A stretch of DNA of 60,000 nt from Symsagittifera roscoffensis (lineage: Eukaryota > Xenacoelomorpha > Acoela > Convolutidae). Position numbers and translations under genes: made by a program. Under the pieces are notes generated by a model that searched no databases, had not been told where the DNA came from, and was given only the letters and a program-made list of their open reading frames with translations. This document shows, piece by piece, positions 29,502 through 39,200 of the stretch (its first letter is position 1; every line of letters starts with the position of its first letter). The stretch spans positions 47,288,101 to 47,348,100 of the forward strand of contig NC_087063.1 of NCBI RefSeq assembly GCF_963678635.1, read 5' to 3'.

Positions 29502-31694
29502 TTAAGGTTTCGAAAATACATCTGCGTTCCGATATAAAACGTCCCGCGATTTTTCAAAATCTCCCTCACCTATTTTCCCTTTTAAATGTTCTATTTCTGG
29601 CAAAACCGTTTTGTCAGAATCTAGTTCATATGACGAGGGGCGTTCCGGCAAATTCGAGCAGCTTGATAAGCCGTCGTCCGTTTCGGATTTCATTGAAAAC
29701 AATTTATGAATAGATTTTAATTCATTAATTCTCTTTAAAATTTTATCTTTATTTGCATGATAAGGACAGTCTTTCACACTATATTTCTTCAAGTTTTGTG
29801 TCTCCTCATAGTCGGTCCTCATCGGCAAAGCGTAGCCAAGCTTCTTTCCACGCTGAATTGAAACCGTGGTGTCCAGTGTGTTCAACAACACACTGACACA
29901 CAGTCCGTTTCGCGTTACCGAGAATCTCCGGCCTAAAATCACCGAACTCTGACTATTTGGATTCGGTACTAAGCAAACCTGTTTACTATCACTTAACGAA
30001 TTTAAATTTCTCATTCTAAAAATTGCTAGTACAGCTTGTCCTGGTTGTAATTTTACTTTTCTATCCAAAAAAACTAGTACCTTATTTTCGTCTGTTATTA
30101 TCCTATTGATTGGTCTCTTAACATACTTTCGGTCCGGGTTTCTAATCCGTATTAGACCGTTGTTCAAGTCAATCATCACGTCAAAATTCCTGACAAAGTC
30201 TCTGCCCAAGATGAATTGGTCGGCGTCGTCCAGATTCTCTACCACCAGGAAGCTCATCCAAAGATCTCGTCCTCCCATGTGAAGGACCGTTATCGGTGTT
30301 CTTCCGGCTACGTAGATGGCTCCTCGATTTGAGGCGGCCAGTTGGAGATTCGTAGGAATCAGATCTTCCCGCGTGAAGCCCATCTTTTCCCAGGTTTTTA
30401 TCGGCATCACACTCACCACCGCTCCTGTGTCCAGAAGCCCTGTGACTCCGATTTTTGTTCTGTTGGTGTCGAGCAGATGTGCTGTCACATCTGCTTCATA
30501 TCCAATGTGTACTGCGTCTTGTTCCATCATGGCGTCATGGCCTATCCTGCGGACCTTGAGTTCCTCTTCTCCCAAATAGATCTGCCCCGTTTGGTCATCA
30601 TCTGTTGTTACATAAGTCCTGGTGTAGATACTGATTCCATCCACGTTCAGCATTACTTGATACGGCCCATAGACCTCTAGGTAGCGTCCATGAAGTTTCT
30701 TCATGCGAGGGCCACCCGTCGTTAGAAGTGCTCGCACAGCTCTCGACTCGGTGCGTGGCTCCACCTGTCTCAGATAATCTGCATATGTGTCCAAATGCAT
30801 CAAAGTGAACTCGGATGGTTCACTCAGATTTCTGATCACCTGATGTCCAGCCACGGAGATTATCGACTGTATCTTGCTTCCTTGCGGCATCATGCCGAAC
30901 CTCCTACCGGAGATCACTTTAAGTTTCATGTCTAAACTGCTTGGTGTTTTCGTCTCCTCGAACTCCGTTGCTTTGAAGGTATTCAATTGCTCCTGAAGCT
31001 TTTCATTTTCCAGTTCAAGTTTCACTTTTTGTTCGATCTCTTTCGTCACCAATTCCTGTTGTACTCTATCTAGAGCATCCCTTGCGGCTGCCTTATAATC
31101 GATCTTGAAGTCCTCAGCCGCAGTTGCCGGTTCCGGCTCACGTGTCTCCCCTGCTACCGCTTGCATTTTCTTTGCCGCCAGCTCTTGAGGTTTTTCTTTT
31201 CTGCGTGCCTCTGCTTCACTCAAAAGTCCAGCCTTGCTCGCTTTCACTCCTGACAAAGCTTCTTCATGTCTTGGATGCTTTATGTCTGCCACTGCATCCC
31301 AGAATTGCGGACAATCTGATTTAAAATGACCTTCCAAGTTGCAAAAGAAACACCTCGGGCCGAATTTCGCAATTACTCCTCTCATGAAATCCTCATGGTC
31401 CAATTCTGACGCATCTTCGTCCTCGAGGCTAAAGCCTATTGCTTTCATGCCTTGTTTGTAAGCTGGGCATGCTGACACATGATGGTCCGTTGAATTGCAA
31501 TTGGCACAAGAGCGTCTCTTGTCCATATCATCCCTCGGTTTGTACCAATTGTTCCCTTGGTTTGCTGGTCCGTTGTTAAAATTGCCATAATTGTTCTTGT
31601 AGTATCCAGATCTCGAAGGAGGTTTCAACAAAAGATACTCTTTTGACTTGAGCCTCAACTCCTCCGGTGTTGGTGCATTGATTGATAGTGGTGT
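29502..31694 (-). CDS. Nucleocapsid and aspartic protease segment
   Basis: 730 codons between TAG 31,695-31,697 and TAA 29,502-29,504, in the same frame as the capsid and RT segments on either side. Counting from the TTG at 31,658: two CCHC zinc knuckles at about 51-64 (CANC...H...C) and 103-116 (CFFC...H...C), as in Ty3/gypsy nucleocapsids; a probable coiled coil at about 145-240; an uncharacterised region; then a retropepsin-like protease with GLLDTGAVVSVM (active Asp410) and ILGRDF near 480. The C-terminal 200 residues lead into RT; the phrase YRNADVFSKP just before the stop normally runs straight into the RT N-terminus. The TAA is therefore a lesion within a Gag-Pol or Pol precursor, or a read-through site. 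Confidence 0.85.
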   Translation of the reverse strand, partial: TPLSINAPTPEELRLKSKEYLLLKPPSRSGYYKNNYGNFNNGPANQGNNWYKPRDDMDKRRSCANCNSTDHHVSACPAYKQGMKAIGFSLEDEDASELDHEDFMRGVIAKFGPRCFFCNLEGHFKSDCPQFWDAVADIKHPRHEEALSGVKASKAGLLSEAEARRKEKPQELAAKKMQAVAGETREPEPATAAEDFKIDYKAAARDALDRVQQELVTKEIEQKVKLELENEKLQEQLNTFKATEFEETKTPSSLDMKLKVISGRRFGMMPQGSKIQSIISVAGHQVIRNLSEPSEFTLMHLDTYADYLRQVEPRTESRAVRALLTTGGPRMKKLHGRYLEVYGPYQVMLNVDGISIYTRTYVTTDDDQTGQIYLGEEELKVRRIGHDAMMEQDAVHIGYEADVTAHLLDTNRTKIGVTGLLDTGAVVSVMPIKTWEKMGFTREDLIPTNLQLAASNRGAIYVAGRTPITVLHMGGRDLWMSFLVVENLDDADQFILGRDFVRNFDVMIDLNNGLIRIRNPDRKYVKRPINRIITDENKVLVFLDRKVKLQPGQAVLAIFRMRNLNSLSDSKQVCLVPNPNSQSSVILGRRFSVTRNGLCVSVLLNTLDTTVSIQRGKKLGYALPMRTDYEETQNLKKYSVKDCPYHANKDKILKRINELKSIHKLFSMKSETDDGLSSCSNLPERPSSYELDSDKTVLPEIEHLKGKIGEGDFEKSRDVLYRNADVFSKP

Positions 31695-32084
31695 CTAATG
31701 CGTTGCTAGCATCGTACGAAGTTCATCATTCTTCACACCATCGATGAATTTTGAGGCTACGGCCAGGTTCATCCTTCGGTTTGACTCATCCGGTTGGCTG
31801 CGTCTTCTCAGCATTTCCAAGTCATCGAGAAACTTGTCTATCGTTTCATCTTCTCGTTGCCTCCGTTTCTCGAAGCGCATCATCGCCTGGTGCCCCTGCA
31901 CCCCTGATACGAAACGGTTTAACAAGATTTCGAAGATTTTCTCAGCAGTGTCACGTTGATAATGCTTCTTGGCCATGACACAATTCAGGGCTGTCCCTTC
32001 CAAGTTGCTGGTGAGCGCACTGCATTCCTGTCTCTCCGACAAGTCCTCTTGTCCCGGTGGAAGTGGCAAAATCATGGCCTTGTT
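31695..32084 (-). CDS. gag: Gag capsid C-terminal part
   Basis: Open from 32,084 (after a TAG at 32,085-32,087) to TAG 31,695-31,697. It reads like the second half of a retrotransposon Gag capsid: KAMILPL, then LEGTALNCVM, helices with EKIFEILLNRFV, an RFEKRRQREDETIDKFLDDL segment and a final RMNLAVASKFIDGV region. The first half of a normal capsid is absent; the N-terminal Gag region lies in another frame just upstream. The TAG that ends it is in frame with the zinc-knuckle segment, so this is a second interruption within Gag. Confidence 0.75.
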   Translation of the reverse strand, partial: NKAMILPLPPGQEDLSERQECSALTSNLEGTALNCVMAKKHYQRDTAEKIFEILLNRFVSGVQGHQAMMRFEKRRQREDETIDKFLDDLEMLRRRSQPDESNRRMNLAVASKFIDGVKNDELRTMLATH

Positions 32085-32382
32085 CTACCGGGGTAGATTC
32101 ACTCGCCAGCCTTCTGCCTCTTCCTTCCAGTCCATTTACCTCCTGGTTGTCATTCATGGTCTGGTCCGTATTGACCTCCACTTCTAACAGTTCTCTTCGC
32201 TCTTCTGAGGTCTTCTGACTTCTCGTTTCAACCATTCTGCCTGAAACCGTCCCCCTTTTGTCAGACCGGGATCGCTTGATCCAATCCACAAAAGGATCGG
32301 TCATCGTTTTTCTTTGCTTTTCAGGTATGAATTTCCTAGAGCTATTACCTCGTTTTGGTATCCTTGACTTGTCTAGACTCAT
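31951..32382 (-). CDS. gag: Gag N-terminal part, out of frame with capsid
   Basis: Starts at the first ATG (32,380-32,382); the frame has a stop at 32,407-32,409. About 100 residues are basic and hydrophilic (KRGNSSRKF, KRSRSDKRG, VETRSQK), typical of the N-terminal region of a Gag. From about 32,085 down the true Gag sequence lies in the other frame, so the last 45 residues of this frame are probably nonsense. A deletion of the front half of the capsid plus a frameshift at about 32,085-32,100 would explain the layout. The downstream end of this ORF at 31,951 is thus likely an artefact of the lesion. Confidence 0.6.
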   Translation of the reverse strand: MSLDKSRIPKRGNSSRKFIPEKQRKTMTDPFVDWIKRSRSDKRGTVSGRMVETRSQKTSEERRELLEVEVNTDQTMNDNQEVNGLEGRGRRLASESTPVEQGHDFATSTGTRGLVGETGMQCAHQQLGRDSPELCHGQEALST

Positions 32383-33159
32383 TCTCTGGTTGTCACTTTC
32401 CAATGCCTATTCTTGACTCAATTGCTAGAGACCTTATAGTTTTATTAACAATAATAATGACACAACACAATAAATTTCACCAGATTCTATTAAATAGTGA
32501 CCACGAATCCCTGTATGTTGTCAGAGTCAGTTTGTATAAAATTTATTCACACTAACCGATTATCGGTCCAAAGATTTTGAAATTAGCACAATATGATTTT
32601 ATCAGTCAATTTAAAAGATAGTGTACTCACTACCCGATCAAGCACAGTTTACGTTGATTTAAAATCAAAAACAAATAATTTATTTTGACACAATATGAAT
32701 GTATATATAAAAAAACGTATGTGTCTTGTACTCTTAGTCGGTCGCAGTACAATAGTCGAACCTGTCTTTTAAAGAAAAAGCTTTCCCTGCTCGAAGCCGC
32801 ACCAAACAGACAAAACTTTGAAGGCAATAATTTTCTCAAGTGGGCGTCTATTGCACCCACCGAGTACTGTGTTACCTATCTGCCTTCGGACTGCCCGAGC
32901 TAGACCTACTAAAATCCTCAGGGCAGTCACTTTTCCCAAAAATGTATTATGTTTCAATCCACACCAATGAATCACGCTCTTTTTAATTTAGACTTAGTGT
33001 CGCGAATATCCGAGTTCGGACCTGTTCTGTATTAGTCTGGTTCTTATTGAAAGGCAAGTTACCAGTGCAGTCACTGATACCTAGCCTGTGTGCTAATAAC
33101 CTAATACCTCTCACTTTTTAGTCTTTCTTTCGTCTACCTAAGTCCTTAATAAAATAATA

Positions 33160-34810
33160 CCCCTCCGGATTGGCACAAATAGGACCCTTCCTGATTGATA
33201 GAATCTAGACCCCTCCGGATTTGGACCCCTCTGAGTTGGTTAATAGAAGACCCCTCCGGATTTGGACCCCTCCGAATTAGCAACTATAAGACCCCTCCGG
33301 ATTCGGACCCCTCCGGATTCGGACCCCTCCTAACTTGAAAATGTTTGACCCCTCCGGATTGGGAGCCCTCCGGTTTTGTAAAAAGTAGCTTTTTGGAGAT
33401 TTCCTTTTTTCAACCTATACCCCTCCTGATACGTTCTCCGATGCAATTATGCTCTTTCATTTAACTGGGAAGGGTATGTGCTACCTTCCTAGACCCTTCC
33501 GGATTGAAGTTAAGCTTCTTATTTGACAATTCACACCAACGGTGAAGGGTCTTATCGCTGGCCTAACTTCGGCTCGATTAAGCTTTTGCTGTGCCTTTAG
33601 CCCTCCCTTTTGGTCTAGAATGGCCTAAAGTTACTTTATTCAACCGCTATTACCTTTTGGTAGGGGTCTAAGGGTTTTTCAGAAAAATTTATAAAACGTG
33701 AAGGGTGTACCCCTCCGGATTTGTGTAATTTGCTAAAAACAATCTGCAAAAATTCTCGCTCGCTTTTTCGAGTAATTCTCTTTCCTACTAGTAAGTTCAG
33801 CTAATTTCTGATCTAATGGTACCAAGATTAACCGGATTTGTCCAGTTGTCGAAAAGTTATTAGCCAAAACGTCTTTCTTGCAAACTCAAAAAATTTCTCA
33901 TTTATAGGTTCCAACTAACTTTTTCCGCAAATCTGGTCCTTTCGACCTGAAAATTATTGATCCGAGCTCAGAAGGCCTATACTCTTCTAGTTCAATGCAA
34001 AAGACCCGATCTAAAACGCTTTTTTAGAAAAAATTTGCGAAAAACTGTGCTACCTGGACCCCTCCGGATTTATGAATCCACCAAATCAAACACGTTATGT
34101 CCGATTTCTCTGCAACCCGGAAGGCTTTCGGGTAGCGGGTTTTAAAACTTGTAGATTCACTAGTGGACGTTGTCCGAACAACTATTTTTACTGTTGTAAC
34201 TCAAAAATTTCAAAAAATTTTCTAAATTTATAGTGTTTCGTTTTCTCAAAAATCACGAAAATTCGGTTTTTGGTTCCAAAATAGTTCCAACCACTTCCGA
34301 ACTAAACTTAACCGGTTCTATATATTGTGGTAGTGCAGTTACGATGTAACACACCAACTTAGCGCTTTTTTCCGTTTGAAAAAATATCGATATCTCAAAA
34401 ATCGCGACTTGTGGGGGGATCAAAATATCGCTATTTTGACCCTAAAAACCGGTCTGTTTTCGTTGTTTTTCACTGAAAAACGATATAAGACTATTAATAT
34501 AGGCTATATAAATAATAATATTAGTAATACTATACACCTCCGGGTTTCCTTAATATCCGAATTAAGGTGCTTAACTCGGATATTCGCAGTTCGGTAAAGG
34601 GTCACTACAGTGCAGCACTGTCGAGCCCCCCACAGATTACTATCTTACTTTTTGTACCAAAAGGGATACAAAACTTGTTAACGATACCCAACAGTCGAAT
34701 GTTGTTGTCGTTGAGCCCATTCTTGTTGCTCCTTGTACTGCTTGCCGGATCGGTCTTCACCCAAGACCCTTCCGAATTGAGCGCAAATCAGCTGACCCTT
34801 CCGGATTGAG
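33160..34810. repeat. Dispersed ACCCCTCCGGATT repeats in the leader
   Basis: At least seven near-exact copies of CCCTCCGGATT (near 33,161, 33,211, 33,252, 33,292, 33,309, 33,350, 33,714, 34,058) plus variants (CCCTTCCGGATT near 33,483 and 34,790; CCCCTCCGAATT; CCCTCCGGTTT). The densest block is 33,160-33,375 with a spacing of 17-50 bp. The core TCCGGA is its own reverse complement. The LTRs hold the same motif in both orientations (near 13,818, 13,870 and 14,214). A role in RNA folding, dimerisation or packaging is possible but inferred. Confidence 0.8.
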
Positions 34811-35334
34811 CGCAATTTATCATTAACGTGCTTAAATGCTCAAATAACCCTACAGTACAAGCCTCACAAACGGGCTACAAAACTGATCGTAACGATCCTG
34901 ACTGATATAAATGCCTGTAACAACAATATATCTATCAACAACAAACGGGGGGGTCGGATCACATCTTGTCTGGGGGGATGATTTCTACTGATTTTTTACT
35001 TTTTTACAGTTTTTGGTTTTTTCGGCAATTTTTTATGTTTTTTGTTTTTCTTGGGTACTATACTTCTTTTTGTTTGGTTTTACTTATATCTTTAAGTGTT
35101 TTTGGTCACAAACCACTCAGGGGATGAGGGAATGGCCGATCCCCCCACCCTTCCTGGTTCGTGAATTTTCGGTCTTAACTAAGTTAAAAAGCTATTCACG
35201 GTAATCCGGAGGGCTTCCGCGCTCCGAACCACCCCTCCGCCCCGGCGGTTTAGGCCTAATAAGGGCGTTAATGTGAGCATCCGCTCGGCGCGGAGTGCTC
35301 GTTAACGGTTCTGCCGGTCATGATGTTAAAAAGA

Positions 35335-35354
35335 ATAACACCCAGGAGCGCCAT
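35335..35354 (-). promoter_or_regulatory. Candidate tRNA primer-binding site
   Basis: On the minus strand, 12 nucleotides after the 5' LTR, the sequence TGGCGCTCCTGGGTG begins with the TGG that pairs with a tRNA CCA end. The distance from the LTR is longer than usual and I cannot name the matching tRNA. Confidence 0.35.
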
Positions 35355-35365
35355 AAAAACATGTG

Positions 35366-36283
35366 TGTAACATTCGCCCGGAAGATACATATCGACGGAA
35401 GACAAAACTAAGTCTTAAGACGACTGGCTAACGTCTAAACAGAGCTTTGCATGCTTTTCACCGTCTCTACCAAGCCAGTACTTTTCGGTGGTCTTTTCCA
35501 TTATCGGGTCGACAAAAACGTTACTGTTCTCCGGCTTCGACCAGAACGCTCAAATTAATTTAATTACATGCAAATAGTGAGCTCATGGCTGGGTCTCAGT
35601 ATCCCCAGACCACGAGGTCACTCCTAAAAACAGGGCTACTACTTATTATATTACTATTGTTTTTGTTCAGTAGATAAAAATCATCATCTCCATCGAAGAT
35701 GGATCAACCCTTTCCCCCAACTCCTAGCTTCTCATCCTTATCAAAATGAATCTAGATATTAATTAAATTCAAGTCAGGACATGACAGGAAGCTAAAAGTT
35801 GATGCAACAGGATAAAAGTTTCAGTTCCTTTACCCTTCCGGATTGATGAATCCGCTGGGTCAAGCTCGCTAATCTTGATTTCTTCCTAATCCGGAGGGCT
35901 GTCTCTTACCCTTCACCGTTGTTCGCAACGGCCTTGCAACTATTGTAGCAGCACAATAGTTGCAACTCGGAACGTCCTCTGCTATTCTGTAGTTCGTTGT
36001 CGTTTTTAATCTCGATTTTCGTCCTGTTCGCTATCGCAGATAAAGTTGTTCTCTTTTTCTTTCTCGTTTTTGCCAAAATGGCCGTTTCTGACGTTTCTCA
36101 GAAATATGACGTCATAATTCGAATTTTTGAATCTTAAAAATACTAGAATATTCCAGCCCTCACCGTCTGGCTGATCGTTCCAATAACGTCCTTAATTCTC
36201 AACAACCACCAATCCGGAAGGCTCGCTGCTAAAATTCGAAGTCCGCACAAATTGCATTTTGGCCATTCTGGTCGAATGTCACA
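35366..36283 (-). repeat. 5' LTR of the giant element
   Basis: Second 918-bp LTR, upstream of the minus-strand genes. It differs from the 3' LTR at about 13 positions spread along its length. One difference changes the minus-strand AATAAA of the 3' LTR to AATATA here, so the upstream polyadenylation signal is weakened. CRE-like TGACGTCA at 36,107-36,114 is intact. Confidence 0.95.
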
Positions 36284-39200
36284 ACTTGGCAGAAACATGA
36301 AAAGGCTACAATTTAAGATTTTTTGCAGTGGTACAACAACAAAGATGTTGTTCCAACACTTGAAGCAATGCAATAATGGTACAATTTCATCATCAGAGAA
36401 AAATTTGTTATATTAAAACTTAGATGTAATCTTCCAAATCTGGCAAATTTTTGTCCGCACAAATGAACAAATGAAAAATTTGGCACATTTTGCGCGGACG
36501 ATAGAGATTTTTGCGAGAAAGCTAGAGAGGTTATGATGGGTGGAACATCAATTGCGCCTAAGCAAAAAGCTGTTGTTGACAAAACCTTTATCAGAGGTTC
36601 GTCATATATCTGCAAACCAATCGTTGGAATTGATGCGAGCCAGCTTTACCCATTTTCAATGTGTCAAGATATGTCAACAGGTTTGGGTGGAGCAACATCC
36701 TGAGATCCTTTCTTGAAGCCTATAAATCAAGTGAGACAAAAAAATTTTTCCCTTACGAGTGGTTTGACAGTGCGAACAAGCTCGAGAAGCAAAATTTACC
36801 TCCATGTGAAGCCTTTATCAGGAAACGGAGATACAACAATGCCCATGATAAAGACTTTAAGGATTATCAGAACTCAGGATCAAGTGAACTTGATGAACAA
36901 CAAGCCTTGAAGAAACTTCAAGTTAAGACTGTACCAGCGTTCAGATGGGATAATTACAAATATTTACCGAAGACTTGGCCGAAACACGGAGTGACTACAT
37001 TTTAAGTTTTCTTGCAGTGATACAACAACAACAAAGATGTTGTTCCAACCCTTGGAGCAATGCAAAATTGTTCAATTTTATCATCAGAAAATTTGTTATA
37101 TTAAAACTTGGATGTACTCTTCCAAATTCGGCAAACATTTGTCCGCACAAATGAACCAAAAAAAATTCTACCCATTTTGCCAAAGCGAGAGAGATTTTTA
37201 CGAGAAATTTAGAGAGGTTATGACGGATGGACCATCAGTTCGTTTACGCAAAAAGCTGTTGTGGACAAAACCTTTATAAGGGATTCGCCAAATATCTGCA
37301 AATTAAACGTTGGAGTTGATGCGAGCCAGCTTGACCCCTTTTCAATGTGTCAAGATAATTCAATAGGATTGCGTGGAGCAACATCTTTAGACTCCTTTCT
37401 TAAAGCCTATAAATCAAGTGAGACAAAAAGTTTTTCCCTTACGAGAGGTTTGACAGTGCGGACAAGCTCGAGAATCAAAAGTTATCCTCATGTGAAGCCT
37501 TTATCAGTAAACGGTGAAACAACAATGCTCTTGATAAAAACCTTAAGGATTATCAGAACTCAGGATCAAGTGAACTTGATGAACAACAAGCCTTGAAGAA
37601 ACTTCAAGTTAAGACTGTACCAGCATCTGGATGGAATCCGACTGTTTGTTACAGGAGAGTTGGCAGAAACGTGGAATGACTATATTTTAAGATTTCTTGC
37701 ATTGGTAAATCAACAAAAACCTTGATCTAACCCTTGGCAACAAGGCAATCTAACTCAAGGCAAAATTGGTTAAATTTTATCATCAGAAAAAAACTGTTAC
37801 GTTAAAACTAAGATGTACTCTTCCAAATCTGGCAAATATTTGTCCACACGATAAACCAATGAAAATTGCTACCAATTTTGCCAAAGCGATAGAGTTTTTT
37901 GCGAGAAAATTAGAGAGGTTATGTCTGGATGGAGTAATTACAGATATTTACAGAAGACTTGTTTGAAACATGGAATGACTAAATTTTAAGTTTTCTTGCA
38001 GTGGTAAAACATCAAAGATGTTGTTCCAACCATTCAAGCAATGCAAAACTGGTTCAATTTTATCCCCAGAAAAAGTTTGTTATGTTAAAACTTGGATGTA
38101 CTCTTCCAAATTTGGCAAATATTTGTCCGCACAAAAGAACCAAAAAAAAATTCTACCCAATTTGCCAAAGCGGCAGAGAATTTTGTGAAAAAATTAAAGA
38201 TGTTATGACGGTTGGAACATCAAATGTGTTTACGCGAAAAGCTGTTGTGGACGAAACCTTTATCAAGGATTCGCCAAATATCTGCAAATCAATCGTGAGA
38301 ATTGATGCGAGCCAGCTTTACCCTTTTTCAATCTGTCAAGATATGTCAACAGGATCGGGTGGAGCAAAGTCTGTAGAATCATTTCTTCATGCCTGTAAAG
38401 CAAGTGAGACCAAACGGGTTTTTCCCTTACGACAAGCTTAAAAATCAAAAAATACCTCCATACGAAACCTTTTCAGTAAACTGAGAAACAGCAGGCCCGT
38501 TGATCAAGAGTTTAAGGATTATCAGAACTTAGGATCAAGTGATTTTGATAAACAAAAATTCTTGAAGAGACTTCAAGTAAAGACTGTTCCATCGTCTGGA
38601 CAGATTAATTACAAATATTTACAGAAGTCTTGGCAGAAACATAGAATGATTACATTTTAAGATTTCTTGTATTGGTACAACACTAATGATGTTGTTCAAA
38701 CCCTTGAAGCAATGCAAAATTGGTTCAATTTTATCTTCAGAAAAAAATGTTATGTTAAAACTTGAATGTACTATTCTAAGTCTGGCAAATATTTGTCCGC
38801 ACAAATGAACCAATGAAAATTTCTACCCATTTTGCGAAGACGATAGAGATTCTTGCCGGAAAATTAGAGAGTTTATGACGGGTAGAACATCAATTATGCT
38901 TACGCAAAAAGCTGGTGTAACTTTTATCAGGGATTCGCCAAATATCTGCAAATCAATCGTTGCTATTGATACGAGCCAGCTTTACCCCTTTTCAATAAGT
39001 CAAGATATTTCAAAAGGATTGCGTGGAGCAACATCTTTAGACTCCTTTCTTAAAGCCTATAAAGCAAGTGAGACAAAAAGTTTTCCCCTTACGAGTGGTT
39101 TGACAGTGCGCACACGCTCGAGAATCAAAAATTACCTCCATACGAAGCTTTTTTCAGTAAGTTTATAAACAACAAAAACCTTGAATAAGATTTTAAGGAC

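Larger units (their letters stand above)
32404..35365 (-). other. Unusually long leader between 5' LTR and gag
   Basis: Nearly 3 kb of non-coding DNA. The part nearest gag (32,404-33,140) is AT-rich and plain. 33,160-34,810 carries the CCCTCCGGATT repeats. 34,350-35,200 is AT-rich again with some G runs (GGGGGG near 34,950). A plus-strand frame at 34,567-34,809 ends in a hydrophobic, signal-peptide-like run but is on the wrong strand and I treat it as chance. I see no second gag, no RNA gene and no clear splice donor. Confidence 0.6.
13348..36283 (-). mobile_element. Giant Ty3/gypsy LTR retrotransposon, 22.9 kb
   Basis: The element spans 22,936 bp from TGTAACATTC to GAATGTCACA, with 918-bp LTRs at both ends. 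All genes lie on the minus strand, in the order leader, gag, nucleocapsid/protease, RT-RNase H-integrase, macro-domain ORF, SGNH polyprotein, 3' LTR. RT before integrase places it in the Ty3/gypsy (Metaviridae) group. It sits inside one PolB array unit: the left flank ends GAAGACT and the right flank begins ACTTGGCAG, which rejoin to the normal unit phrase with ACT duplicated. Most Ty3/gypsy elements are 5-10 kb; the excess here is a 3-kb leader plus about 10 kb of coding sequence beyond pol. LTR divergence of about 1.4% indicates a fairly young insertion. It carries six in-frame stops and one gag lesion, so this copy is probably not autonomous. Confidence 0.92.

Noticed and set aside
33160-33375. 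CRISPR-like or satellite array in the leader
   Set aside because: The shared element is only about 11-14 bp with irregular spacing and variable copies, in a eukaryotic retroelement leader.
34567-34809. Plus-strand 80-codon frame ending in a hydrophobic, signal-peptide-like run
   Set aside because: It lies on the opposite strand to all element genes, in the repeat-filled leader, and ends within the CCCTTCCGGATT repeats. No family resemblance is seen; most likely chance.
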